A stretch of 64,000 nt of DNA from Microcella flavibacter (GTDB lineage: Bacteria > Actinomycetota > Actinomycetes > Actinomycetales > Microbacteriaceae), in NCBI RefSeq assembly GCF_012530535.1, contig NZ_CP051299.1, positions 1,240,001-1,304,000 of the forward strand, in the 5' to 3' direction. The first letter of the stretch is position 1. Every line of letters starts with the position of its first letter. Below the pieces are notes generated by a model. The model saw nothing but the letters and a program-made list of their open reading frames with translations. It did no database searches and was not told where the DNA came from. The position numbers and the translations under genes are program-made. Positions 45,133 to 55,800 of this stretch are shown piece by piece.

Positions 45133-45226
45133 GGGTTTCATCCTCCCAAGAGGCGGAGCGGCGGACGGTGGTGGGATCCCCACAGCGCATCGGCGCGACA
45201 TTGTGCGCAGGGCACAGCGCGACGCC

Positions 45227-46405
45227 TCAGCGGCGGGGCGGTTCCGGCTCCGAGATCGAGCCGACGATGAGCGCGCACTGCAGGATGATCGCCTCGCGGG
45301 CGCCCGTGGCGTCCCAGCCGATCAGCTCGCTGATGCGCTTGAGGCGGTAGCGGACGGTGTTCGGGTGCACGAAGAGCTCGCGCGCGGTGGCCTCGAGGCT
45401 GCGGCCGTTGTCGAGGTACGCCCAGAGCGTCGTGAGCAGTTCGACGTTGTGCTGCTTGAGCGGCTTGTAGATGCGGTTGATGAGCGTGCCGCGGGCGATC
45501 GGGTCGCCCGCGAGCGCGCGCTCGGGCAGCAGGTCGTCGGCGAGCGCGGGCCGCGGGGCGTTGCGCCACGAGCGCGCGACGGCGAAGCCCGCGAGCGCGG
45601 CCTTCGCACTCTTGCCCGCGTCGACGACGTCGGGCACCTCGGGGCCGAGCACGAGGTGCCCGGTGCCGAAGAAGGGCTCGAGGCCCTCGGCGATCTGCGG
45701 GAAGGCGAGGGGCGCGGCCGGCGCCTCCTCCGACTTCGGCGCCGCGCGGCCGATGACGACGACCAGGCGGTTGCCCTGCACCCCGATGAGCACGTCCGCA
45801 TCGACGTGGCGGGCGGTGCGCCGGATCTGGTCGACGTCGACGATGCGGGGGGTCGTGCCGACGAGCACGCAGACCGAGCCGTGGCCGTTCCAGCCGAGCG
45901 CGGCGATGCGGCTGGGCAGCTCGTTGTCGTACTCGCCGCTGAGGATCGAGTCGACGACGAGGGCCTCGAGCCGGGCATCCCACAGCCCCCGCGCCTCGGC
46001 GGCACGCGCGTAGACGTCCGCCGCGGCGAAGGCGATCTCGCGGCTGTACAGCAGGATCGCCTCGCGGAGGCCCTGGTCGCCGCTCGTGACGCGCTCCTCG
46101 ACGACCTCGACGGTGACGCGGATGAGCTGCAGCGTCTGCTGCAGGCTCACCGAGCGCAGCAGCTCGCGCGGGGCGGCTCCGAAGACGTCGGCCGCGATCC
46201 ACGGCTGCGAGGTCGGGTCGTCGTACCAGCTGATGAGCGACGAGATGCCCGCCTGCGCGACGAGGCCGACGGCGCTGCGCCGGCTCGGCGGCATGTCGCG
46301 GTACCAGGGCAGCGTGTCGTCGAGCCGCTTGAGCGTCGCCGTGGCGAGGTCGCCCGAGATGTTGCGCAGGTACGCCAGCGTCTGCGCCTTGGTCATCTGC
46401 GCCAC
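45227..46405 (-). CDS. fasR: FasR-type regulator of fatty acid synthesis (PucR/CdaR-like HTH)
   Basis: A 392-residue regulator. A long N-terminal helical/GGDEF-like CdaR region is followed by the C-terminal PucR-type HTH: HNVELLTTLWAYLDNGRSLEATARELFVHPNTVRYRLKRISELIG. In Streptomyces, FasR is encoded directly upstream of fabD and activates the fab operon; here the position and domain structure are the same. GTG 46405 has GAGGGG seven bases upstream. Between it and fabD is a 94-bp gap that could contain its target site. Confidence 0.88.
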   Translation of the reverse strand: MAQMTKAQTLAYLRNISGDLATATLKRLDDTLPWYRDMPPSRRSAVGLVAQAGISSLISWYDDPTSQPWIAADVFGAAPRELLRSVSLQQTLQLIRVTVEVVEERVTSGDQGLREAILLYSREIAFAAADVYARAAEARGLWDARLEALVVDSILSGEYDNELPSRIAALGWNGHGSVCVLVGTTPRIVDVDQIRRTARHVDADVLIGVQGNRLVVVIGRAAPKSEEAPAAPLAFPQIAEGLEPFFGTGHLVLGPEVPDVVDAGKSAKAALAGFAVARSWRNAPRPALADDLLPERALAGDPIARGTLINRIYKPLKQHNVELLTTLWAYLDNGRSLEATARELFVHPNTVRYRLKRISELIGWDATGAREAIILQCALIVGSISEPEPPRR

Positions 46406-46484
46406 GTCGCGCCCCTCGTCGATCGTTCGGAGAATGGATGCACCGGGGCCCCGCTGCGCGGGACCCCGGTGATGGTGCCCGTGG

Positions 46485-49211
46485 CTAGGCCTCGCCGCCC
46501 GCGGAGCCGGTCGTGCCGGCGGTCACGTCGTGCAGGCGGTACTGCTCGATCGCGCGGCCGACGACGCCCGGGTCGATCTCGCCGCGGCGCGCGAGCTGCT
46601 GCAGCGCGCGGACGACGATCGACGGCCCGTCGATGGTGAAGAAACGGCGGGCGGCCGGACGCGTGTCGCTGAAGCCGAAGCCGTCGGCGCCGAGCGTCGC
46701 GTAGTCGCCCGGCACGAACTGCCGGATCTGGTCGGGCACGGCGTGCATGAAGTCGCTCACGGCCACGACCGGGCCCTGCGCGTCCTGCAGCTTCTGCGTG
46801 ACGTAGGCCGTGCGCGGCTCCTGCTCGGGGTGCAGGAAGTTGTGCTCGTCGGCGGCGAGGCCGTCGCGGCGCAGCTCGTTCCAGCTCGTGACGCTCCAGA
46901 CGTCGGCCGAGACGCCCCAGTCCTGCTGCAGCAGCTGCTGGGCCTCGAGCGCCCACGGCACCGCCACGCCGGAGGCGAGGAGCTGCGTCTTGGGGCCTTC
47001 GGCCTCGCTGCGGTTGAGCAGGTAGAGGCCCTTGAGCACGCCGTCCACGTCGAGGCCCTCGGGCTCGGCGGGCTGCACGATCGGCTCGTTGTAGACCGTC
47101 AGGTAGTACATGACGTTGGGGTCCTCGTGATGGCCGCCGTACATGCGGTCGAGACCGGCGCGCACGATGTGGCCCATCTCGTAGCCGTAGGCCGGGTCGT
47201 AGCTGACGACCGCGGGGTTCGTGCTCGCGAGCAGCGGCGAGTGGCCGTCCGCGTGCTGCAGGCCCTCGCCCGTGAGCGTGGTGCGGCCGGCCGTCGCGCC
47301 GATGATGAACCCGCGAGCCATCTGGTCGCCGGCTGCCCACATGGCGTCGCCCGTGCGCTGGAACCCGAACATCGAGTAGAAGACGTAGACGGGGATGAGC
47401 GGCTGGCCGTGCGTGGCATAGCTCGTGCCCACCGCGGTGAAGGCCGCGAAGGCGCCCGCCTCGTTGATGCCGGTGTGGATGATCTGGCCCTGCGGGCTCT
47501 CCTTGTAGGCGAGCAGCAGCTCCCGGTCGACCGAGGTGTAGTGCTGGCCGTTCGGGTTGTAGATCTTCGAGGTCGGGAAGTACGCGTCCATGCCGAAGGT
47601 GCGGGCCTCGTCGGGGATGATCGGCACGATGCGGTTGCCGAACTCCTTGTCGCGCAGCAGATCCTTCAGCAGGCGGGCGAAGGCCATCGTCGTGGCGATC
47701 TCCTGCTTGCCGGAGCCCTTCTTCGCGATCGCGTAGGCGCTCTCGGGCGGCAGCGTGATGTCGACGTGCTTCGAGCGGCGCTCCGGCAGGTACCCGCCGA
47801 GCTCGCGACGGCGCTCGTGCATGTACTGGATCGCCGGGTCGTCGTTGCCCGGGTGGTAGTACGGGGGCTGGTACGGGTCGGCCTCGAGCTGGGCGTCCGT
47901 GATCGGGATGCGCATCTCGTCGCGGAACTGCTTGAGGTTGTCGAGCGTCAGCTTCTTCATCTGGTGGGTCGCGTTGCGGCCCTCGAAGCTCGGGCCGAGG
48001 CCGTAGCCCTTGACCGTCTTCGCGAGGATGACGGTCGGCTGGCCCTTGTGCTCCTGCGCGGCCTTGAAGGCGGCGTAGACCTTGCGGTAGTCGTGGCCGC
48101 CGCGCTTGAGCTTCCAGATCTGGTCGTCGCTGTAGCCCTCGACCATGGCCGCCGTGCGGGGGTCGCGGCCGAAGAAGTGCTCGCGGATGAACGCGCCCGA
48201 CTCGGCCTTGTAGGTCTGGTAGTCGCCGTCGGGGGTGACGTTCATGAGGTCGCGCAGCGCGCCCTCGTGGTCCTGCGCGAGCAGGGCATCCCACTCGCGG
48301 CCCCAGACGACCTTGATGACGTTCCAGCCGGCGCCGCGGAAGAAGCTCTCGAGCTCCTGGATGATCTTGCCGTTGCCGCGCACCGGACCGTCGAGCCGCT
48401 GCAGGTTGCAGTTGATGACGAAGTTGAGGTTGTCGAGGCCGTCGTTGGCGGCGAGCTGCAGCGCGCCGCGGCTCTCGACCTCGTCCATCTCGCCGTCGCC
48501 GAGGAACGCCCAGACCTGCGAGTCGTCGCCGTCGACGATGCCGCGGTTCGAGACGTACTTGTTGAGCTGCGCCTGGTAGATCGCGTTGATCGGGCCGAGG
48601 CCCATCGACACGGTGGGGTACTGCCAGAAGTGCGGCATGAGGCGCGGGTGCGGGTAGCTCGAGAGGCCGCCCGTGTGATGCGACTTCTCCTGACGGAACC
48701 CGTCGAGCTGCTCGGTGCCGAGCCGGCCCTCGAGGAAGGCGCGGGCGTACATGCCGGGGGAGGCGTGGCCCTGGTAGAAGATCGAGTCGCCGCCGTTGGG
48801 GTGGTCGGCGCCGCGGAAGAAGTGGTTGTGCCCGACCTCGTAGAGGGCGGCGCTCGAGGCGTAGGTCGAGATGTGGCCGCCGACGGCGATGCCGGGGCGC
48901 TGCGCGCGGTGCACGGTGATCGCGGCGTTCCATCGGATCCAGGCGCGGTAGCGGCGCTCGAGCTCCTCGTCGCCCGGGAACTCGGGCTCGTTCTCCGGCG
49001 CGATCGTGTTGAGGTAGTCCGTGGTCGGCACCATCGGCACGCCGAGGTGCAGCTCCTTCGAGCGCTTCAGCAGGCTGAGCATGATCTCGCGCCCGCGCTG
49101 GGGGCCGTGCTGCTGCACGAGCGCGTCCAGCGACTCGTTCCACTCGGCGGTTTCCTCGGGATCCGCATCCATGGTGCTCACCGAGTACGGATCCTGGTCG
49201 TTGACCGTCAC
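46485..49211 (-). CDS. aceE: Pyruvate dehydrogenase E1 component (homodimeric type)
   Basis: A 908-residue ThDP enzyme that decarboxylates pyruvate and acetylates E2. The ThDP/Mg site is [19 protein letters not shown] ... [23 protein letters not shown]. Earlier motifs are [26 protein letters not shown] and [20 protein letters not shown]; the pyrimidine/C-terminal domains hold [22 protein letters not shown] and [18 protein letters not shown]. Length is normal. GTG 49211 gives [11 protein letters not shown], the usual actinobacterial start. It lies upstream of fasR on the same strand, with a 79-bp gap, as in mycobacteria. Confidence 0.97.
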   Translation of the reverse strand: MTVNDQDPYSVSTMDADPEETAEWNESLDALVQQHGPQRGREIMLSLLKRSKELHLGVPMVPTTDYLNTIAPENEPEFPGDEELERRYRAWIRWNAAITVHRAQRPGIAVGGHISTYASSAALYEVGHNHFFRGADHPNGGDSIFYQGHASPGMYARAFLEGRLGTEQLDGFRQEKSHHTGGLSSYPHPRLMPHFWQYPTVSMGLGPINAIYQAQLNKYVSNRGIVDGDDSQVWAFLGDGEMDEVESRGALQLAANDGLDNLNFVINCNLQRLDGPVRGNGKIIQELESFFRGAGWNVIKVVWGREWDALLAQDHEGALRDLMNVTPDGDYQTYKAESGAFIREHFFGRDPRTAAMVEGYSDDQIWKLKRGGHDYRKVYAAFKAAQEHKGQPTVILAKTVKGYGLGPSFEGRNATHQMKKLTLDNLKQFRDEMRIPITDAQLEADPYQPPYYHPGNDDPAIQYMHERRRELGGYLPERRSKHVDITLPPESAYAIAKKGSGKQEIATTMAFARLLKDLLRDKEFGNRIVPIIPDEARTFGMDAYFPTSKIYNPNGQHYTSVDRELLLAYKESPQGQIIHTGINEAGAFAAFTAVGTSYATHGQPLIPVYVFYSMFGFQRTGDAMWAAGDQMARGFIIGATAGRTTLTGEGLQHADGHSPLLASTNPAVVSYDPAYGYEMGHIVRAGLDRMYGGHHEDPNVMYYLTVYNEPIVQPAEPEGLDVDGVLKGLYLLNRSEAEGPKTQLLASGVAVPWALEAQQLLQQDWGVSADVWSVTSWNELRRDGLAADEHNFLHPEQEPRTAYVTQKLQDAQGPVVAVSDFMHAVPDQIRQFVPGDYATLGADGFGFSDTRPAARRFFTIDGPSIVVRALQQLARRGEIDPGVVGRAIEQYRLHDVTAGTTGSAGGEA

Positions 49212-49382
49212 CCTTGACCTCTTCCTGGGGGTAGATGGGGGAGTGCGCCGGCTCGGCGTCGCGGTCGGGTCACGACCCGCGCGGGCACGGCGGTTCCACT
49301 CTAGACCCGCGTCTGACGAAGACTCCGTGCGAGCTGGTGGGATGCTGGGCGCATCCCGCCCGCCGACGCCAGGAAGGCCGCC

Positions 49383-49847
49383 GTGCTCCCCGCCCTCGAT
49401 GCCCCCGCCCCCGATTTCACCCTCCGCGATCACCACGGGGCGACGGTGACGCTCTCCGAGACCGTCGGCGCGCGCCCGGTCGTGCTCGTCTTCTTCCCGC
49501 TCGCCTTCACGGGCACCTGCACCGGCGAGCTCTGCGCGCTGCGCGACAGCATTGCCCTGTTCGACGACGCCGGGGTCGAGCTGCTCGCGATCTCGGTCGA
49601 CTCGACCGCGACCCTGCGGGAGTTCGCCGAGCGCGAGCGTTACCCCTTCCGGCTGCTCGCCGACTTCTGGCCGCACGGCGAGGTCGCCCGCCGCTACGGC
49701 GTCCTGCTCGAGGACAAGGGCTTCGCCACCCGCGGCACCTTCGTGATCGACCGCGAGGGGATGCTGCGCGCGAGCTTCGTCACGGGCCCGGGCGAGGCGC
49801 GCGATCTCGACGCGTACCGCGAGGCGCTGCGCGCGCTCGAGCGGTAG
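49383..49847 (+). CDS. AhpE-type one-cysteine peroxiredoxin
   Basis: A 154-residue thioredoxin-fold peroxidase. The peroxidatic Cys is in [19 protein letters not shown] (PxxxT/SxxC). A second Cys four residues on is present, as in Ahp[22 protein letters not shown] opens the fold and [15 protein letters not shown] closes it. GTG 49383 has AGGAAGG upstream. It is divergent from aceE, as ahpE is in mycobacteria, sharing a 171-bp promoter region. It detoxifies peroxides. Confidence 0.92.
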   Translation: MLPALDAPAPDFTLRDHHGATVTLSETVGARPVVLVFFPLAFTGTCTGELCALRDSIALFDDAGVELLAISVDSTATLREFAERERYPFRLLADFWPHGEVARRYGVLLEDKGFATRGTFVIDREGMLRASFVTGPGEARDLDAYREALRALER

Positions 49848-49860
49848 CCTCGAGCGGTCA

Positions 49861-49933
49861 GGGCTCTTAGCTCAGTTGGTAGAGCGCCTCGTTTACACCG
49901 AGGATGCCGGGGGTTCGAGTCCCTCAGGGCCCA
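49861..49933 (+). tRNA. tRNA-Val (TAC)
   Basis: The acceptor GGGCTCT pairs with AGGGCCC. The anticodon arm CCTCGTTTACACCGAGG gives anticodon TAC, and the T-arm is GGGGG TTCGAGT CCCTC. Discriminator A; CCA is not encoded. It starts 13 bp after the peroxiredoxin stop, so readthrough from that gene is possible. Confidence 0.95.
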
Positions 49934-50038
49934 CCCCTGTCCCGTTCTCCCTCGGCCCGTCCGGGGCTCGATCGCCCGGTGTCGGCGGTCGTCCGTAGCC
50001 TCCCCGTGCGCCCCGCGGCGCGGAGGGAGGGCGGCGCC

Positions 50039-50971
50039 GTGACCGAGAGCGTCGAGCAGTGGTGGCGCCGTCGGCAGTGGTCGACGGGCCGCTCCGTGCC
50101 CTACGGCATCGGTGCGCACCGGGCCGCGTGGTCGCCGTACCGGGCGCTCGTCGAGCAGTTCCGGCCCGAGCGCAACGCCGGGCTGCTGCTCTCGCAGATC
50201 CCGCCGGCCGCCGACGTCTGGCTGATCTGGGTGTGCGCCCTGCGGCACGAGTTCGTCGCGACGCCCGCCGAGCAGCGGGCGCGCCCCGGGGGAGCGAGCG
50301 GTGCGCGATCCTGGTGCCCGGTGTGCGCGGCCCCGAGCGAGGCGCCGCCGCCCGGGCGGCGATGGCCCGCCGCTGCCGAGATCGCGGCGGTGCGGGATGC
50401 CCCGACCCTCGACCCGGCGCGCGCCGACCCGCGCGCCGCATCGTCGGGCACTCGCCCGTCCCGCCCTCCCCGGCCGCGGCACGTGCCGGCGGCGCACCGC
50501 GCGGTGCCGACCGTCGACGTCGGCCGCGTGCCCGTGGGCCGCGCCTTCCGCAGCGCCCGGGCCCCGCGGGCGACCTCGGCCGCCGAGGGCCGCGTGCGGG
50601 CGCTCCTGACCGAGCGGCTCGCGGTCGATCTCACGCCGAACGCGGTGCGGGTGCGCACGGCCTTCTTCGAGCGGCTCGAGGTGTGGCCCGACATCGTCAT
50701 CCCCGAGCTCGCGCTCGCGATCGAGCTCGACACGATCGGCCGCGCGGGCGACGAGCACATCGGCCGGCGCGAGGCGATCGATCGGCGCAAGGACCGCCTG
50801 CTGCGCGAGGTGGGATGGGAGGTCATCCGGCTGCGCGTGCGGCCGCTCGCGCCCCTCGGGCCGCACGATTTGGTCGTGCCGGGTATCTCGCAGCGCGCGG
50901 CCGAGAAGCTCGTCGACCGCATCGGCGAGGCCCGCGGCGAGCTCATGGTGGCCGCCTACCGCCGGGCCTGA
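50039..50971 (+). CDS. Zinc-ribbon (DUF4379-like) plus DUF559/Vsr-like nuclease domain
   Basis: A 310-residue protein. Residues ~60-100, VWLIWVCALRHEFVATPAEQR ... WCPVCA, match the DUF4379 zinc-ribbon pattern (W-x-C-x3-H-E-x...R...CPxC). After an Arg/Pro linker, the C-terminal ~110 residues form a PD-(D/E)XK-like nuclease: WPDIVIPELALAIELDTIGR gives the D...ExD pattern, and RRKDRLLREVGWEVIRLRV the Vsr-like core. It may cleave or bind DNA at mismatches or foreign sequence; the function is unproven. GTG 50039 has GGAGGGAGG upstream. It is the second solitary protein with this nuclease fold in the window. Confidence 0.65.
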   Translation: MTESVEQWWRRRQWSTGRSVPYGIGAHRAAWSPYRALVEQFRPERNAGLLLSQIPPAADVWLIWVCALRHEFVATPAEQRARPGGASGARSWCPVCAAPSEAPPPGRRWPAAAEIAAVRDAPTLDPARADPRAASSGTRPSRPPRPRHVPAAHRAVPTVDVGRVPVGRAFRSARAPRATSAAEGRVRALLTERLAVDLTPNAVRVRTAFFERLEVWPDIVIPELALAIELDTIGRAGDEHIGRREAIDRRKDRLLREVGWEVIRLRVRPLAPLGPHDLVVPGISQRAAEKLVDRIGEARGELMVAAYRRA

Positions 50972-51024
50972 GCGGTGTCGGCGGTCGGCCGTAGCGTGAG
51001 GGCACGAGCCGCTGAGGAGGCGCC

Positions 51025-51432
51025 ATGATGACCACGCTGATCCGCGACAGCCCGGCCGCCGAGCCGCGCCTCTCGATGCCCCTGGGCTACCGCTCGCCGA
51101 CCCTCGGCGGCCGCGCGGGGCGCGTGCAGTCCTGGCATCATCTCGACCGGCTCGTCGCCGATGCGCGCGCCGGGGGCGAGTGGATCATGCTGCACCGGCT
51201 CGACGACCCCGCCGAGCGGTTCCTGCAGCTGCAGCCCCTGGCCGCCGAGCGCACGGCGATCCAGCTCGGAGAGCGGCGCGCCGAGACGCGGCGGCACGCG
51301 GTCTGGAACGTCGAGCGCCCCGCGCCGCCCGCACCCGAGCTGCACGGCATCGTGCTCGACTGGCTCGGGGGCGTCGCGCCGACCGTCGAGCCGGAGGGTC
51401 CGCCCGAGCCCGCCGACGACGAGCCCTTCTGA
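51025..51432 (+). CDS. Hypothetical protein, 135 residues
   Basis: Not recognised. It starts at an ATGATG pair preceded by GAGGAGG and shows consistent actinobacterial codon use, so it is very likely expressed. The middle section WHHLDRLVADARAGGEWIMLHRLDDPAERFLQLQPLAAER looks like a compact alpha/beta fold, and the C-terminus is a Pro/Glu-rich tail. No cysteines, signal or membrane segment. It follows the nuclease-like gene after 53 bp and may be cotranscribed with it. Confidence 0.65.
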   Translation: MMTTLIRDSPAAEPRLSMPLGYRSPTLGGRAGRVQSWHHLDRLVADARAGGEWIMLHRLDDPAERFLQLQPLAAERTAIQLGERRAETRRHAVWNVERPAPPAPELHGIVLDWLGGVAPTVEPEGPPEPADDEPF

Positions 51433-51469
51433 GCGGCGTCGCCTCGCGGCCCGTCGCTCCCGGGATGGA

Positions 51470-51841
51470 CTAGGCGAGGAGGGCGACGAGCAGGGCGACG
51501 AAGACGAGCACGAAGATCGTCGGCGAGACGAAGCGCACGACGTCGACCCCGCGGCCCGTCGCGATGATCCGGCGCGAGATCGCGCTGGGCGCATCCAGCC
51601 CGCGGAGCTCCTCGATGACGGCGGCGCCCTCGTTGGCGGCGGCGAACTGGGCGACGGCGCCGAGCACGCCGGAGGCGAGCAGGATGCCGATGGCGGCGAG
51701 GCGCACGGGCAGAGCCGTCTCCGCGAGACCGTCGACGAGCATCCACACCGTGACCGCCAGCAGGAAGGTCGGGGCCAGCTGCGAGACGATGATGTGCCAG
51801 CGGGCGGTGTTCCAGTGCGCGATCAGCTGCGTCTCGGTCAC
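51470..51841 (-). CDS. Small membrane protein, four helices, unknown function
   Basis: A 123-residue protein with hydrophobic segments near residues 17-40, 45-68 and 100-122. The amphipathic start VTETQLIAHWNTARWHIIVSQLAP precedes the first helix. No known family is recognised. GTG 51841 has GGGAG seven bases upstream; the longer open frame upstream has no supporting site and overlaps the divergent EamA gene promoter. It is convergent with the hypothetical gene before it. Confidence 0.6.
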   Translation of the reverse strand: MTETQLIAHWNTARWHIIVSQLAPTFLLAVTVWMLVDGLAETALPVRLAAIGILLASGVLGAVAQFAAANEGAAVIEELRGLDAPSAISRRIIATGRGVDVVRFVSPTIFVLVFVALLVALLA

Positions 51842-51947
51842 GAGGGCTCCCGGGGTCTCGCGGCGGCGGTCGGAGCGACCGCGCCGTCTCGGTGAGAATG
51901 GTGCTCGCGGCGGGTGCCGCACCCGGCCCACGATAGAGGAGCGCGCC

Positions 51948-52844
51948 GTGAGCAGTGCCGTCTGGGCGCTCGTCGCCGCGAGCGTGCTCTGGGGCACGAC
52001 GGGCACGGCGGCGAGCCTCATGAGCGACGCGGTGAGCCCGCTCGCGATCGGCGCCGCGACGATGGCCGTCGGCGGTGCGCTGCTCTTCGCCGTCTCGGCC
52101 CGCGGCTCGCTCGCCGCGATCCGCCGCCCCGAGACCCGCCGCTGGCTGCTGCTCGGCGCCGTCGGCGTGGTCGTGTACCCCCTCGCCTTCTACTCCGCGA
52201 TGGATCTCGCCGGGGTCGCCATCGGCAACATCACCGCGCTCGGATCGGGGCCGCTCTTCGCGGCGCTGCTCGAGCGGCTCATCGAGCGCCGCCGGCTGAC
52301 CGGGCGATGGATGCTCGGCGCCGGCACCGCGATCGCCGGGGTCGCCCTGCTCGTCGTCGGCGGGCACGGCGGCGCATCGGCCGAGGAGGGCGGTGAGTCC
52401 TTCGGCCTCGGCGTCGCGCTCGGGCTGCTCGCCGGCGCCGCCTACGCGCTCTACACCTACGCCTCCAGCCGGGTCATCGGTCTCGGCGTGCCGAGCCGCA
52501 GCGCGATGGGCGCGGTGTTCGGCCTCGGCGCGGTGCCGCTCGCACTCGTGCTGCTCGTCACCGGCGGGCCGCTGCTGACGAGCGGGCCCACGACGCTCGC
52601 GCTCGCCGCCTATCTGGCCCTCGGCCCGATGCTGCTCGCGTACCTGCTGTTCGGCTGGGGCCTGCGGGCGCTGCGCAGCAGCACGGTCACGGTCATCACC
52701 CTGCTCGAACCGCTCGTGGCGACGCTGCTCGCCGTGCTCGTCGTGGGGGAGCGGCTGCAGCCGATCGGCTGGGTGGGGCTGCTGCTGATCCTGCTCGGAG
52801 TGGCCGTCGTCTCCACGGCCCGTCGCCCGCGCATCGCCGCGTAG
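51948..52844 (+). CDS. EamA/DMT-family transporter (RhtA/YdcZ-like exporter)
   Basis: A 298-residue protein of ten helices in two EamA repeats: AVWALVAASVLWGTTGTAASLM opens repeat 1 and LGVALGLLAGAAYALYTYASSRVIG opens repeat 2. STVTVITLLEPLVATLLAVLVVGERL is the hallmark end of the second repeat. Likely exports amino acids or other small metabolites; the substrate is unknown. GTG 51948 has AGAGGAG seven bases upstream. Confidence 0.92.
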   Translation: MSSAVWALVAASVLWGTTGTAASLMSDAVSPLAIGAATMAVGGALLFAVSARGSLAAIRRPETRRWLLLGAVGVVVYPLAFYSAMDLAGVAIGNITALGSGPLFAALLERLIERRRLTGRWMLGAGTAIAGVALLVVGGHGGASAEEGGESFGLGVALGLLAGAAYALYTYASSRVIGLGVPSRSAMGAVFGLGAVPLALVLLVTGGPLLTSGPTTLALAAYLALGPMLLAYLLFGWGLRALRSSTVTVITLLEPLVATLLAVLVVGERLQPIGWVGLLLILLGVAVVSTARRPRIAA

Positions 52845-52862
52845 CGCCCCTATCATCGGGGC

Positions 52863-55800
52863 ATGATCGACGATCGGCCCGAGGAGTCCCCGGGCTCCGC
52901 GGCTCCGCCCGGGCCCCGCCGGTCGACCTTCACCCCGCCCCCGGCCGGTGCCGAGTACCGCCCGGGCTCGCTCACCGATGGGGAGGGCGCGCCGCCGATC
53001 GCGGCTCCGGCCCCTTCGCCGATGCCGGTCGACGCGATGCCCAGCGCGGCCTCGCCCTCGCCCGCGTCGGCACCCGTGAGCATCCCCGATCCACCGCGCC
53101 GGGCATCCCTCACCGACGAGGCCCTGCTGCGCGTCGCCGACCCGGACGCCGCCGACGCCGACACCGCCGCGCTGATCGCGCTCGTCGAGCAGCAGCTGTC
53201 GCTGCGCGTCGAGGAGGCCGAGCGGCTGCAGCTCTGGGAGCGCGCCGTGCGCGACGCGGGCGTGCCCGACGCGGACGAGCTCGTGCAGTCGGTGCGCAGC
53301 AGCTTCACGGGCGTGATCGACCTCGTTCCGCCGCGCGACGCGGCGCCGACCGTCGGCGACGACCCCTGGGCGCAGTACCCGGGCACGGTCTCGCCGCCGC
53401 CGCGCTCGGAGGAGGACCGCGAGCCCGCGAACGCTCCTCTCGTCGTCCGCTCGGAGGACGCGCCGGCGGCCCCGGCCGTCGAGGCCGGCGTCGAGGCGGA
53501 TGCGCGGCCGGCGTCGCCGTCGCCCGACACGATGCTCGCTCCCGCGGCGGTCGGCGCTGCCGTACCCGGCCCGGCGGGGGTCGACCCCCTGACGCCCGTG
53601 ACGCCGAGTCCTGCGGCGCCGAGCGCCTCTCCCGCCTCGCCCGCACCTGCGGCCGGCCCCGCCCCCGACCTGCTGAGCGCCCTCGCCGAGGCTCCGCCCC
53701 CCGTCGTCGGCACGGGGGTCACCGTGCCCTCGCCCGTCGAGAGCGCGGCGGCGCCGGAGGCCAGCGGATCCGGCTCGTCGGTGCCCTCGATGAGCCCCGC
53801 GCCGCTGCCCGGCTCCCCGGCCGCACCCGGCGCGGGATCCCTCGCCGCCGCGCCGCCGCCCTACGGCCTCGTGCCCTCCGCCGTGGCGCCGCCGCCGGCC
53901 GACGACGACACGGCCGACATCCCGCTCGTGCTGCCGACCTCGCCCTGGTCCGTCGACCCCGTGCCGTCGTCGTCGGCCGCCCCCGCACCCGCCGCGCCGA
54001 CCCCGTCGCCCGCCGACGAGGGCGCCCCGCCGTCGGCATCGCCCGTGAGCCCGACCCCCGAGCCCGTGCCGCTCGTCGAGCCGATCGTGGAGCCGGTGCC
54101 GACCACGACCGGGCTGACCGACCTCGAACGGCTCTTCGCGAGCATCCCCCCGCCGACGGGGGAGACGCCGCTGGGTCGCACCGACGCGCCGGGCTCGGCG
54201 GACGACGCCGACGGCGCCTCCGCGAGCACGTCGACGAGCGGAGGCCCCGGCTCGAGCGCGCCGAGCGCCCCCCTCGCCCCGGCTCACCCGCTCGCCCCGG
54301 CGTCCACCGCGACCGCCGCGCCTGCGCCCGCCGGCCCGCCTGCGCCGCCGGTCGCGCCGTCGACGTCGTCCCCTTCCGCGCCCGCCGTTCCCGTCGGATC
54401 CTCCGCACCCGCCGCGGCGCCGGCCTTCGCCGCCGCCGGACGACCCGACGCCGCCCCGCCCGCGCCGCGCACCCCCGCCCCCGGCACGGCGCCCATCGTC
54501 CCCCTGCCGACGGCCGGGCCGCCCCGCGACCCCGCGCCGCTCCGCGTCGAGGAGGCCGCGCTCGAGCCGACGCCCGCGGCGCTCCGGGCCGGGCGGTCGC
54601 TGCGGCTGTTCTGGCTCTGGTTCTCGGTCTCGGCCAGCGCCGTCAGCATCGGCCTCGGCGGCGTGCTGCTCGGGCTCGGCATGAGCCTGCGGCAGGCCAT
54701 CCTCTCGGCGCTCATCGGCGTCGCCGTCTCGTTCCTGCCCCTGGGGCTCGGCACGCTCGCCGGCAAGTGGAGCGGCCAGCCGACCATCGTGGTCTCCCGC
54801 GCGACCTTCGGCGTCGTCGGCAACGCGGTGCCCGCGGCGCTGTCGGTGCTGACCCGTCTGCTGTGGGCGGCAGCCCTGCTGTGGATGCTCGGCACGGGCA
54901 CCGCCTCCGCCCTCGCGCCCCTCGGCGTCGACCCCCGCCTCGCCGCGCCGCTCGCGGCCCTGCTCGGGCTGCTCATCGCGGCGTCGATCGCCGGGCTCGG
55001 ATTCGGACTCATCGTGCGCGTGGCCGCCGTCGCGAGCGTGCTCGCCGCGGTGCTGCTCGTGGCGCTCATCGCGCTCACGGCACCGCGCCTCGACATCCCG
55101 CAGGCGCTCACCATCCCCGACGGAGGCTGGGTGCTGGTCGTGACGGGCGCCGTGCTCGTGTTCAGCGTCGTCGGGCTCGCCTGGGCGCAGTCGAGCGGCG
55201 ACCTCGCCCGCTACCAGTCCCGCTCGACGCTCGGCGTCGGCGCGGTGATGTGGACGGGGTTCGGTGCGACGGTGCCGGCGTTCCTGCTGGTCTGCTGGGG
55301 CGCGATGCTCGCCGCCTCCGATCCCCGGCTCGCAGTGGGTCTCGCGCGCGATCCGATCGGCGCGCTCGCGGGCGTGCTGAGCGGCCCGGCCTCGCTGCTG
55401 CTGCTGCTCGCGCTCGCGCTGAGCCTCGTGCTCGCGGCCGCGCTCGCGCTGTACTCCGGCGGCTTCGCCCTGCTGACCGCCGGCCTGCGCGCCGCGCGCT
55501 GGACCGCGGTGCTCGTGGCGGCCGTGGTCACCGGCGCGGTGCTCGCAGTCCTCGCGGCGACGACGCCCTCGCTCGACGCGCTGCTGCGCGACGGGCTCAC
55601 GACGCTCGCCGTGCCCGTCGCGGCGTGGGCGGGGGTCTTCGGCGCCGAGACCATGCTGCGACGCCGCCGGGTGCACTCGCCGTCGCTGCTGCGCTCGGGC
55701 GGCGTGTACCCGGCCGTGCGCACCGGCAATCTCGTCGCGCTGCTCGCGGCGACCCTCATCGGCTGGGGCCTCACGGGCGCCGAGACCGCCGGGCTCGGCT